The notes under the pieces were generated by a model. It had not been told where the DNA came from. It did no database searches and saw only the letters and a list, made by a program, of their open reading frames with translations. Below, piece by piece: positions 9,794-17,177 of a stretch of 64,000 nt of DNA. Origin of the DNA: UBA10324 sp038326325 (GTDB lineage Bacteria; Bacteroidota; Bacteroidia; Chitinophagales; UBA10324); the NCBI GenBank assembly GCA_038326325.1, contig JBBQJW010000004.1:1-64000 (forward strand). The letters are read 5' to 3'. Both the position numbers and the translations under genes were made by a program. Numbering within the stretch: the stretch's first letter is position 1; each line of letters opens with the position of its first letter.

Positions 9794-10486
9794 CTAATCT
9801 TCCTTCTTTCCAAACACATAGTACAATGTAAGGTTCAATCCTACGAACGCGTAATTGTTATAAAGTGTATTTGTCCTGTCAAAACTTTTTAAATCATACT
9901 TCGCGAAAATCAAAGCGTCTAAACCAAGGTTGTCGCTGAACTTGTAACCATATCCAAGCGTAAATCCAACTGTAAGCGAAGTAGGGTTTATCATCGTATC
10001 TAAATCAGCTTTCGTATAAGTGGTGTCAAATGCAGGAAAGGAATTGTAAGTTATTTGTTGTTTGTTAAACATGTTAATGTCAGCGGTAAATCCAATTGGC
10101 AAACGGCTTTTCGCATCTTTCCCAACAAGGTTTACGGTTAAGCTTAATGGAATGGTGAGATATTTATTTTTAATAACCGCGCTATAGTCAGTTGTTGAAT
10201 CGGCGAGGTTCAAGTATCCGAAATCAGCCTTATCAATTTTTGATGAGGTAGCTAATCCGGTTACAAAGCGTAGGCGATTACCTAAATCAATTCCGACATA
10301 CAAATGAAGGTCGTGGTTAAAGGCGAGACTGTGATAATCTTTCAAATCAACATTCGCGAGGTTATCGTCGACAATATATTTACTCATGTAAAGATTAGTA
10401 CCCGCACCTGCTACAAAATTTAATTGAGCGAAAGATGAAAATGAAATTGCAGTCAGAATTACAATCGTCAGAATTTTTTTAATCAT
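9794..10486 (-). CDS. Outer-membrane beta-barrel protein (PorT-like family)
   Basis: A 230-residue protein with a signal peptide (MIKKILTIVILTAISFSSFAQ) followed by alternating amphipathic strands ending in YVFGKKED. This resembles the Bacteroidota outer-membrane-protein beta-barrel family loosely called PorT-like. The precise function is unknown. The frame extends upstream to 10531, but the ATG at 10486 directly precedes the signal peptide and a TAnnTTTG promoter box at 10510-10517 lies inside the extension, so 10486 is the start. A strong terminator follows. Monocistronic. Confidence 0.8.
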   Translation of the reverse strand: MIKKILTIVILTAISFSSFAQLNFVAGAGTNLYMSKYIVDDNLANVDLKDYHSLAFNHDLHLYVGIDLGNRLRFVTGLATSSKIDKADFGYLNLADSTTDYSAVIKNKYLTIPLSLTVNLVGKDAKSRLPIGFTADINMFNKQQITYNSFPAFDTTYTKADLDTMINPTSLTVGFTLGYGYKFSDNLGLDALIFAKYDLKSFDRTNTLYNNYAFVGLNLTLYYVFGKKED

Positions 10487-10509
10487 TTGGTTGAATTTTA
10501 AGTTTGCGT

Positions 10510-10517
10510 CAAATGTA
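10510..10517 (-). promoter_or_regulatory. Promoter -7 element of the beta-barrel gene
   Basis: The minus strand reads TACATTTG, an exact TAnnTTTG, 23 bp before the ATG at 10486. It helps decide that start. No matching -33 TTTG is obvious. Confidence 0.5.
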
Positions 10518-10568
10518 AAAGGAGACTTCAATTTTTTCAGTCAAAAATTTTGAAACAAGAACTAAGGT

Positions 10569-10576
10569 TATTTTCG
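10569..10576 (+). promoter_or_regulatory. Promoter -7 element (TTCG variant) of yicC
   Basis: TATTTTCG followed by CCC, 16 bp before the yicC ATG, with a TTTG about 16-17 bp upstream. The same box, TATTTTCGCCC, stands before prfA, which supports its being functional. Confidence 0.45.
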
Positions 10577-10592
10577 CCCAAAAGATATAGGA

Positions 10593-11465
10593 ATGATTAA
10601 ATCAATGACAGGTTATGGAAGGGGAGAAAGCGCGAGCGATAAACTGACCGTGAAGGTTGAGGTTCGCTCCATTAACAGCAAGTTCTTCGACCTGAGCATC
10701 CGTATGCCGCAACTGTTTCGTGAGAAGGAATTAGTGATACGGAACCTCGCTTCTGAAAAATTAGAGCGTGGAAAAATTGATTTGAATGTCACTGTTGAGT
10801 ATAAAGGCGAAAGCAAAACAAGTTCCGTTAATCACGAATTGGCGACTTCTTATTTCAACGATTTAAAAAAATTAGCTGATACACTTAAACAACCGACTGA
10901 TACGCTTTTGAGTTTGGTGATGAAAATGCCAGATGTTATTTCCGCTTCGAAAGAAGACATGGGCGAAGATGAATGGAAGCAATTGAACGAAGCGGTCGTG
11001 AAAGGCCTGGAATCAATTGACAGTTTCAGAAAAGAAGAGGGTGTAACGCTCTCGAAAGAACTGGAAGCGAACACCAATAATATTTTAAATACGCTCGCCG
11101 AAATAGAAAAACTCGAACCCGAGCGCATGACATTGCAGAAAGCGAGATTGCGCCAGCAGCTCGAAGAATTATTGGGTAAGGAAGGTTACGACAAAAATCG
11201 TTTCGAGCAGGAACTAATTTATTATTTGGAGCGAATGGATTTCAGTGAAGAAAAAGTTCGCCTGCGTAGTCACTGCGATTTCTTTTTTCAAACCATTCAA
11301 TCAAAAGAAACTAACGGACGCAAACTAAATTTCATAGGCCAGGAAATGGGAAGGGAAATAAACACACTCGGTTCAAAAGCCAATCACGCAGGCATTCAGA
11401 AATTAGTCGTGACCATGAAAGACGAACTCGAAAAAATAAAAGAGCAGTTGTTGAATATTTTATAA
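10593..11465 (+). CDS. yicC: YicC/YloC-family endoribonuclease
   Basis: A 290-residue member of the YicC family, linked in other bacteria to RNA decay and stationary-phase or stress survival. The N-terminal signature MIKSMTGYGRGE and the C-terminal DUF1732 block (HCDFFFQTIQS, GRKLNFIGQEMGREINTLGSKA) are both complete. The gene is intact, but its last 65 bp (11395-11459) are repeated exactly at 12214-12278, beyond two small ORFs. The second copy also ends in Asn-Ile-Leu-stop, with different codons. This looks like a gene-end duplication made when a cassette inserted. No TGTWACA word occurs between 9176 and 12556. Confidence 0.92.
   Translation: MIKSMTGYGRGESASDKLTVKVEVRSINSKFFDLSIRMPQLFREKELVIRNLASEKLERGKIDLNVTVEYKGESKTSSVNHELATSYFNDLKKLADTLKQPTDTLLSLVMKMPDVISASKEDMGEDEWKQLNEAVVKGLESIDSFRKEEGVTLSKELEANTNNILNTLAEIEKLEPERMTLQKARLRQQLEELLGKEGYDKNRFEQELIYYLERMDFSEEKVRLRSHCDFFFQTIQSKETNGRKLNFIGQEMGREINTLGSKANHAGIQKLVVTMKDELEKIKEQLLNIL
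11395..11459 (+). repeat. Direct repeat copy A (3' end of yicC)
   Basis: Sixty-five bases identical to 12214-12278. Copy A is the in-frame end of the intact yicC. Immediately after the identity, copy A reads TTATAA and copy B CTTTAG, both encoding Leu-stop. Copy A is therefore either a diverged version carried in by the cassette or a duplicate with a patched end. Confidence 0.95.
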
Positions 11466-11515
11466 TTGCAAATGTTTTGACTTGAAATAATCTTAATGAT
11501 GTCATTGAATAAAAC

Positions 11516-11955
11516 ATGAAACTTCCAAAGTATCCTTTAGCTTCGAGTGACAAGATGTTGACCTTCGATTTTATTAGTGAAGGACCAAAAGGATTGATTC
11601 ATAAATTGGTTCAATACAAACTAACCTGAAAGATATTTACAATCTTGCTTTTGGCGATAAGGGACATTTTACAGGAGAGATTGATGATACAGTAATTTCA
11701 AATAATGGCGACAGTGAAAAAGTATTGGCAACGGTAGTTGCAACAATTTATGCTTTCACCGATAAATATCCTGAATCATGGGTTTACGCGGCGGGAAGCA
11801 GCAAAGCCAGAACACGCCTTTACCGAATGGGAATTTCAAAATATCTTTCTGAAGTGAAATCAGATTTTGAAATTCTAGGTGAAAGAAATGATGATTGGGA
11901 ATCTTTCAGAATAAATATTGAGTACGAAGGATTCCTGATTCGCAGAAAGAAATAA
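11516..11955 (+). pseudogene. DUF6934-like protein, broken by one frameshift
   Basis: The ATG at 11516 opens a frame (MKLPKYPLASSDKMLTFDF...VQY) that stops at 11627-11629. From about 11617 the next frame continues the same protein without a stop (TNLKDIYNLAFGDKG, NNGDSEKVLATVVAT, KARTRLYRMGISKYL) to 11955. Together they match, from memory, a Bacteroidota family called DUF6934, of about 145 residues and unknown function, often next to small genes. A 1- or 2-base indel near 11615-11618 breaks it. Alternatively a shorter protein is made from the TTG at 11725 (76 residues). It lies in the cassette bounded by the yicC-end repeats. Confidence 0.75.
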
Positions 11956-12000
11956 AAAATTATTTTTAGTAAAAATTACTCAACACCTTAATTTAGCAAA

Positions 12001-12183
12001 ATGAAAATCACTAAGGAATTAAAAAAACGAAAAGTGCCTATCGTAAAGATTGACAAGTTGCTGAATAAATATGACGACATCGTTTTGTTCCCTGATAAAT
12101 TAGAGAAAGCAAATGATATGTTGCGCAATGTTGGTTTGCCTAAGCAATGGATGACAAAATCCGGTCGCTCACAAAAAGCATAG
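12001..12183 (+). CDS. Small basic protein of unknown function
   Basis: A 60-residue ORF with ATG at 12001, 45 bp after the DUF6934-like pseudogene. It is rich in Lys (KKRK near 8-11) and ends in a basic tail, KSGRSQKA. I do not recognise a family. Its position directly behind the DUF6934-like gene and inside the same repeat-bounded insertion suggests a two-gene cassette, possibly toxin-antitoxin-like, but this is only inference from size and context. Confidence 0.5.
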   Translation: MKITKELKKRKVPIVKIDKLLNKYDDIVLFPDKLEKANDMLRNVGLPKQWMTKSGRSQKA

Positions 12184-12213
12184 TATCAATTCAGTTCTGA
12201 AAGGAATTATCAT

Positions 12214-12278
12214 TTCAGAAATTAGTCGTGACCATGAAAGACGAACTCGAAAAAATAAAAGAGCAGTTGTTGAATATT
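12214..12278 (+). repeat. Direct repeat copy B (orphan yicC 3' end)
   Basis: Exact 65-bp copy of 11395-11459, continued by CTT TAG, so it still encodes the yicC C-terminus and stop but has no gene attached upstream. It marks the right edge of the roughly 750-bp insertion behind yicC and may be the original end of yicC. Confidence 0.95.
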
Positions 12279-12290
12279 CTTTAGAGTGCA

Positions 12291-12367
12291 GTTTGCAATT
12301 GGCAGTTTGCAGTTGGTTGTGTTAAATATTTTTTTTGTTGACAAATTGCCAATTGCCAATTGCAAAC
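12291..12367. repeat. Intergenic imperfect inverted repeat rich in TTGCAATTGGC
   Basis: Fourteen bases at 12291-12304 are exactly inverted at 12354-12367, and both arms contain tandem AATTGCC/GGCAATT units. A T-run lies in the loop. It may be a dispersed intergenic repeat or a long hairpin ending yicC transcription. Confidence 0.6.
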
Positions 12368-12389
12368 CGCCAACTTGTATTTAACTGAC

Positions 12390-12397
12390 TATTTTCG
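12390..12397 (+). promoter_or_regulatory. Possible promoter -7 element of the PP2C gene
   Basis: TATTTTCG, the same variant box as before yicC and prfA, 76 bp before the ATG at 12474. No convincing -33 TTTG. Confidence 0.3.
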
Positions 12398-12473
12398 CAT
12401 ACTCTCTCCTTCATTTCAGCGTTAGTGGTGGTGTCCAACTTTCACAACCGCTGTTATTTTTACGCTCCCTGAA

Positions 12474-13727
12474 ATGAAAACGGAAACCGCGAAACTTTAC
12501 GACAACAAAAAACTGTATGAAGAACTGCGCCTGAAACAGGCGGAGATGAATTCGCTGTTACAGGTTACGCAGGCCATCAACGACAACCTCAGCGTTTCAG
12601 GACTGATAAAATTGTATTCCGAAATTCTTATTGACGAACTCGGAGCCGAGCGGGTCGCTTATTTTTTACAAGACGATAATTGGAAATGCCAACGAGCTAT
12701 CGGAGTGGACGAAGACTTCTGCAAAACGAATCACAAAAAAGATTTGCTCTCGTTCGCTCATCTCACGCATTTAAAAAATGGTCGTCATCTATTCACGCCC
12801 TTGTTCGATATTATCGTTCCGGTGTATCACAAAAATCAACCGCTCGCCTTCACGCTCATTGGCGGCATTGATCAGATGAAAGAATTTTCATTGGAAGAAC
12901 GACTCAATTTCATTCAAACTATTTCAAGTATTATTTCAGTCGCCATTGAAAACAAAAAATTATTCAAAGACCAACTCAAGCAACAGGAAGTAAAAAAGGA
13001 ATTGGAACTGGCGGGAAAAATGCAGACCACTTTAATTCCCGAACATCTGCCCGCTGATGAGCGAATGGAAATGGCCGCCATCTACATGCCGCACTTCGAT
13101 GTCGGTGGTGATTACTACGACGCGTTCGAGTTGAATGAAGACGAATTATTTTTTTGCATCGGAGATATTTCCGGAAAGGGAATGGCCGCCGCGTTGCTCA
13201 TGGCGAGTTTCCAGGCGGGACTTCGTAGTCTTGTGAAACAACAGGGTTCGCTCAAAGACATGGTGCAGGAACTCAACACCAAGGTGAACGAAATAACGCG
13301 CGGCGAAAAGTTCATCACGCTGTTTATGGCGAAGTATAATTTCATCACGCAAACATTGCAATACATAAACGCCGGTCATCCGCCACCCATACTTTGTTCG
13401 AACGGAAAAATTCAATTACTCGGTGAGGGTTGCACAATACTTGGCATGTTTGATAAATTGCCGGTGGTGAAGTCAGGAAAAATTTCCATTACTGAAGATT
13501 CGCTTCTCGTCACCTACACCGATGGATTAACCGAACTCGAAAACAAGCGCAAAGAAGAACTCGGCATCGAGCGCCTCGTTGAATTTGTGAAGGAGCACGA
13601 ACTCGACAATGCGAAGCACATCCTCGACGAAATAACCGACTACCTCGTAACTTTCAAAGGGAAAAAACTCTTCAGCGACGACATCAGCGTGCTCGTATGC
13701 CGCTTCTTCGCGAATAAAAAAACTTAA
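12474..13727 (+). CDS. GAF-domain PP2C/SpoIIE-type serine phosphatase
   Basis: A 417-residue soluble signalling protein. It has an N-terminal coiled segment (1-30), a GAF-like sensor domain (about 30-165), a short coiled linker (KDQLKQQEVKKELELAGKMQTTLIP, the usual RsbU linker motif) and a SpoIIE/PP2C phosphatase domain (about 195-415). Metal-binding acidic residues appear in GGDYYDAFEL, GDISGKGMAAALLMA, and TDGLTELENK plus DDISVLVCRF near the end. The family dephosphorylates anti-sigma antagonists or other phosphoserine proteins. No STAS or anti-sigma partner lies nearby, so the target is unknown. Confidence 0.9.
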   Translation: MKTETAKLYDNKKLYEELRLKQAEMNSLLQVTQAINDNLSVSGLIKLYSEILIDELGAERVAYFLQDDNWKCQRAIGVDEDFCKTNHKKDLLSFAHLTHLKNGRHLFTPLFDIIVPVYHKNQPLAFTLIGGIDQMKEFSLEERLNFIQTISSIISVAIENKKLFKDQLKQQEVKKELELAGKMQTTLIPEHLPADERMEMAAIYMPHFDVGGDYYDAFELNEDELFFCIGDISGKGMAAALLMASFQAGLRSLVKQQGSLKDMVQELNTKVNEITRGEKFITLFMAKYNFITQTLQYINAGHPPPILCSNGKIQLLGEGCTILGMFDKLPVVKSGKISITEDSLLVTYTDGLTELENKRKEELGIERLVEFVKEHELDNAKHILDEITDYLVTFKGKKLFSDDISVLVCRFFANKKT

Positions 13728-13764
13728 ATTTTTTTCTATTTCCATTTCTAACAACTTACCATAA

Positions 13765-13772
13765 TATATTTG
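13765..13772 (+). promoter_or_regulatory. Promoter -7 element only 8 bp before a GTG start
   Basis: TATATTTG, an exact TAnnTTTG, ends 7 bp before the GTG at 13780. If used, transcription would start at or next to the start codon, giving a leaderless or nearly leaderless message. Confidence 0.4.
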
Positions 13773-13779
13773 GTCGCTC

Positions 13780-15909
13780 GTGTCAGCAATAACTTTTCAA
13801 TACTCTTCATGGTGGCTGCTGTTATGTCTCGCGGCTGGATTCATTTATGCTGTAACACTTTATTACAGAGAAAAACATTTCACTGAAGCAGGACAAAAAC
13901 CAAAGTGGTGGATATACGCGTTAGCAGTAATGCGCGCCGTAGCAGTTTTTTTTATCGCCGCTTTGTTGCTTTTACCATTACTCAAGTTAGTGCATCACGA
14001 AACCGAGAAGCCAATCATTCTGTTGGCGCAGGATAATTCGTCGAGTATAAAAATGCACTTCAAACAACAGGACTCCGCGGCATACTGTAACAGTTTCAAT
14101 AAATTGAAAGAAGCGTTGTCGAAAGATTATGAAGTAAAAACTTATCTGCTCGGCGATAAAGTACGGGAAAGTAATAAGCCCGATTTCAAAGACGGCAGCA
14201 CCAACCTTTCTGATTTTTTTGAGCAGGTTCAGAATCTTTATTCTAATCAGAATCTCGGAGCGATCATTCTCGCATCCGATGGAGTTTATAACGAAGGAAG
14301 CAATCCTGTTTATTCAACCGGCGATAAGATGGCGCCTGTTTACACTATCGCGCTCGGCGATACTACCGTGAAGCGCGATTTGCTGATTTCAAAAGTGTAT
14401 TACAATCGTGTTGCCTATCTCGGAAATAATTTCAGCGTGCGTGCCGATGTGCAGGCGAGGAATTGTAAAGGCGAAGCGATAAAGTTGCAGGTGTTTCGCG
14501 TGGAAGAAAACGGCGACCGACTGTTACAGGAGCAAAGTTTCAACGCTGAATCTGATTATTTCGTAAAGCCCGCAGAGTTCACTTTTGCTGCTGATAAACC
14601 CGGCATTCTGCATTATCGTTTTGTACTTAATCATCTCACCGACGAAATCACTTTTGCAAATAACGCAACCGATGTTTTTGTCGAAGTGCTCGAAGTGAAA
14701 GAAAAAATTTTGCTGCTTGCCAATTCACCTCATCCTGATGTTGCGGCCCTGAAGCAAGCCATTGAATCAAATAAAAATTACCAATGCGATATTGTGTATG
14801 TTCAGGGGAATAGCGCTGATGTAAAAGATTACAGTTTAATTATTTTTCATCAACTTCCTTCAGGCGCGCAAACCGCGCAGGGAATTATCGCTATGGCTCG
14901 GCAGCAAAAAAAATCCATGTTGTTTATCACGGGAGCGCAAACAAGCATTTCACTTTTCAATAACGCGCAGGAAGCGATCAAAATAAACAGCGGAAATAAT
15001 TCAATGACCGAGGCTACCGCCGCTCCTGAAACTGAATTCACCTTGTTCAATCTTTCCGCCAACGCGGTACAGGCACTTCAATCATTTCCACCACTCAAAG
15101 TTCCGTTCGGCGATTACAAACCCGTACCCGCAAGTGTAACACTCGCATACCAGAAAATCGGAAATGTGGCAACTAAGTATCCGCTAATTTCATTTTACCA
15201 ATCGCTCGATTCAAAAATCGGAATCATTTGCGGTGAAGGAATATGGCGCTGGCGCAACTATGATTTTCTGCAGCACAAAAGCGGCGATAATTTCAATGAG
15301 ATTATCACTCACATGGTGCAATATCTTTCTGTTAAGCCCAACAAAAAACAATTTCGCGTCACACTCGATAACAACAACCGCAGCGGCAACGAACGAATGT
15401 TCAGCGAAAGCGAAGCGGTTATTTTTAATGCCGAATTATACAACGACACTTACGAACCCGTTAATCAACCGGATGTAACACTTATTGTTCGCGACGAAAA
15501 GCACAAAGACTTTAATTATGTAATGAATCGCAACGGAACAGGTTACACACTCAATGCAGGAAGCTTCTCTAACGGCAATTATTCATACACAGCAACAGTC
15601 ATTTTCAATAAAAAAAGTTTTACGGAACAAGGGCAATTCAGCGTGAGTCCATTGCAGTTGGAAAATGCACAAACCCGGGCTGATCATCAACTTCTGAACT
15701 TACTAAGTACAAAAAGCGGCGGCAAACTTTTTTATCCAAATCAACTCGATCAACTGTTACAGTTCGTAAAAAATCAGGAAAGTATAAAACCGGTTATTTA
15801 TACCACCCAAAAAACTGAATCAGTCATCAACCTCCGTTGGTTGTTTTTTATTCTTGCCGGATTATTATCTCTTGAGTGGTTTGTTAGAAAATATAATGGA
15901 GGATATTAA
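13780..15909 (+). CDS. Membrane protein with von Willebrand A-like region, unknown function
   Basis: A 709-residue protein with two N-terminal membrane helices (about 10-26 and 44-66) and one near the C-terminus (about 686-702, RWLFFILAGLLSLEWFVRKY). Between them is a large, probably periplasmic part. The first segment (about 76-190, PIILLAQDNSSSIKMHF ... AIILASDGVYNEGSNPVY) resembles a VWA fold with a weak MIDAS (DNSSS). Middle and C-terminal beta-sandwich regions follow. The layout resembles BatA/BatB-like and related Bacteroidota membrane proteins. The start is GTG at 13780. No earlier in-frame ATG fits and the next Met is at residue 48. Six TGTWACA words. Confidence 0.75.
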   Translation: MSAITFQYSSWWLLLCLAAGFIYAVTLYYREKHFTEAGQKPKWWIYALAVMRAVAVFFIAALLLLPLLKLVHHETEKPIILLAQDNSSSIKMHFKQQDSAAYCNSFNKLKEALSKDYEVKTYLLGDKVRESNKPDFKDGSTNLSDFFEQVQNLYSNQNLGAIILASDGVYNEGSNPVYSTGDKMAPVYTIALGDTTVKRDLLISKVYYNRVAYLGNNFSVRADVQARNCKGEAIKLQVFRVEENGDRLLQEQSFNAESDYFVKPAEFTFAADKPGILHYRFVLNHLTDEITFANNATDVFVEVLEVKEKILLLANSPHPDVAALKQAIESNKNYQCDIVYVQGNSADVKDYSLIIFHQLPSGAQTAQGIIAMARQQKKSMLFITGAQTSISLFNNAQEAIKINSGNNSMTEATAAPETEFTLFNLSANAVQALQSFPPLKVPFGDYKPVPASVTLAYQKIGNVATKYPLISFYQSLDSKIGIICGEGIWRWRNYDFLQHKSGDNFNEIITHMVQYLSVKPNKKQFRVTLDNNNRSGNERMFSESEAVIFNAELYNDTYEPVNQPDVTLIVRDEKHKDFNYVMNRNGTGYTLNAGSFSNGNYSYTATVIFNKKSFTEQGQFSVSPLQLENAQTRADHQLLNLLSTKSGGKLFYPNQLDQLLQFVKNQESIKPVIYTTQKTESVINLRWLFFILAGLLSLEWFVRKYNGGY

Positions 15910-15915
15910 TTGGAA

Positions 15916-16728
15916 TTAATTCCGGTAATCAGAATCAATATTGAGTGGATTTTGATTAAATACTTTACACAATGAAAAATATATTTCAGGATACTGTAGC
16001 AACAGTTTATCAGGTTGCTCAAAAAAAACCTCCACGCTTACTGCCCAGAATTCTTCCATATTGGTTGCACCATAGCTTCTAAAAAAATTTTCTTCACCGT
16101 TTTGTAATCTCTTAAATGCAGCACTAGAATTTCTTCGCCAGATTTCAATTGCATTGCAAAACCGATTGGTAAAACCTTTTTCACATCCAAGGGATAATTT
16201 AAATGCATGAGCCATTTCATGAATGCCGAGATTGATTCCATCTTGAGGAAATTCAAATCCTTTTTTAAGATCTTCCCAACTCAACCACATTACTCCGCCG
16301 CCTGTTGTTAATCCTTTTACTTCATGTTGGACTAACTGCGACCACATTGCCTTCGGAAACACCCGAATCAATTGTATGTGCTCAATATAAAAGCCGCGAA
16401 TGCGAAAAGTTAATTGCACAGTACATGCTGAGATATAAATTTTTATTTCGTCAGAGAGTTTTATGCCGTCTCCAAAAAAATGTTTGTTGAGAATGAATAC
16501 AACTGTGCGATGGTAGAAATAGTTTTTCCCTACTTTGCTAAGATTTTGGTAATAAATGATTTTTTCTAATTCGGATAGAATGAATTGTTGTTGAGAGTGT
16601 GTGATAAATAAACCATCCAAACCGAAGTAGTGTAACAGAAAAAAATATATCATGTCGCGATAAACAAAATAGACAACATATAAAACCAAGAAAGCAAGCA
16701 GACCGAATAATCCGACCGCTGTAACCAA
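15916..16728 (-). CDS. MtfA-like zinc peptidase, membrane-anchored
   Basis: A 270-residue protein with an N-terminal membrane helix (about 3-23) and a zincin domain carrying HEMAH at 170-174, the HExxH zinc motif. The surrounding INLGIHEMAHAFKL resembles the MtfA family, in which E. coli MtfA interacts with the Mlc glucose repressor. The Bacteroidota versions are usually called zinc-dependent peptidases, with unknown substrates. The gene starts 3 bp after the upstream DivIC/FtsB-like gene, so the pair is an operon. It converges on the VWA-like gene, with only 6 bp between stops. Confidence 0.82.
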   Translation of the reverse strand: MVTAVGLFGLLAFLVLYVVYFVYRDMIYFFLLHYFGLDGLFITHSQQQFILSELEKIIYYQNLSKVGKNYFYHRTVVFILNKHFFGDGIKLSDEIKIYISACTVQLTFRIRGFYIEHIQLIRVFPKAMWSQLVQHEVKGLTTGGGVMWLSWEDLKKGFEFPQDGINLGIHEMAHAFKLSLGCEKGFTNRFCNAIEIWRRNSSAAFKRLQNGEENFFRSYGATNMEEFWAVSVEVFFEQPDKLLLQYPEIYFSLCKVFNQNPLNIDSDYRN

Positions 16729-16731
16729 TAG

Positions 16732-17076
16732 TTAATCTTTTTTCTGTGAGGGGACGATCACAAAGAGGTCTTCGTTGGCCTTTTTCATCATGTAATGTTC
16801 GCGGGCAAATTTTTCAAGACTTGCCAAATTGGTGAAGAGTTCCTGTTTTTCCTGCCGCACAACTTTAATCTGCTCGGCATAATATTCTTTCTTCGAACGA
16901 AGGTCGCTTAACTGAGTATGTATTTTATACTGTTCTACAAAATTATTTCTATCAAAGAATGTCATCCAAACAAGGAATGCAACAATGGCAAGTATATAAC
17001 GACTCTTTACATACCACGGGATTTCTCCGCGCCGGATATTCACAAATAATTTCTTCCACTTATTTTTCTTAGCCAT
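16732..17076 (-). CDS. Septum formation initiator family protein (DivIC/FtsB-like)
   Basis: A 114-residue bitopic protein: a basic cytoplasmic N-terminus, one membrane helix (about 27-42, YILAIVAFLVWMTFF), then a periplasmic coiled coil (about 45-90) and the conserved FAREHYMMKKANEDLFVIV ending typical of FtsB/DivIC. This family bridges FtsL and FtsQ in the divisome. The frame opens earlier (17154), but I chose the ATG at 17076 (MAKKNKWKK) because the upstream residues are Cys-rich and unlike the family. It heads the two-gene operon with the MtfA-like peptidase. Confidence 0.85.
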   Translation of the reverse strand: MAKKNKWKKLFVNIRRGEIPWYVKSRYILAIVAFLVWMTFFDRNNFVEQYKIHTQLSDLRSKKEYYAEQIKVVRQEKQELFTNLASLEKFAREHYMMKKANEDLFVIVPSQKKD

Positions 17077-17177
17077 TATAACTGTAATTCTTCTACAACG
17101 AATAAAGAGGATGCAACAGATATATTTGACAAGAAATTTTTTTACACGACACAAACAGTAGTGAATTGAAACAGCAA

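Noticed and set aside
15911..15922. Perfect palindrome GGAATTAATTCC at the VWA/MtfA junction
   Set aside because: It covers the stop codon of a convergent gene in AT-rich sequence, has no loop or T-run, and is short enough to arise by chance.
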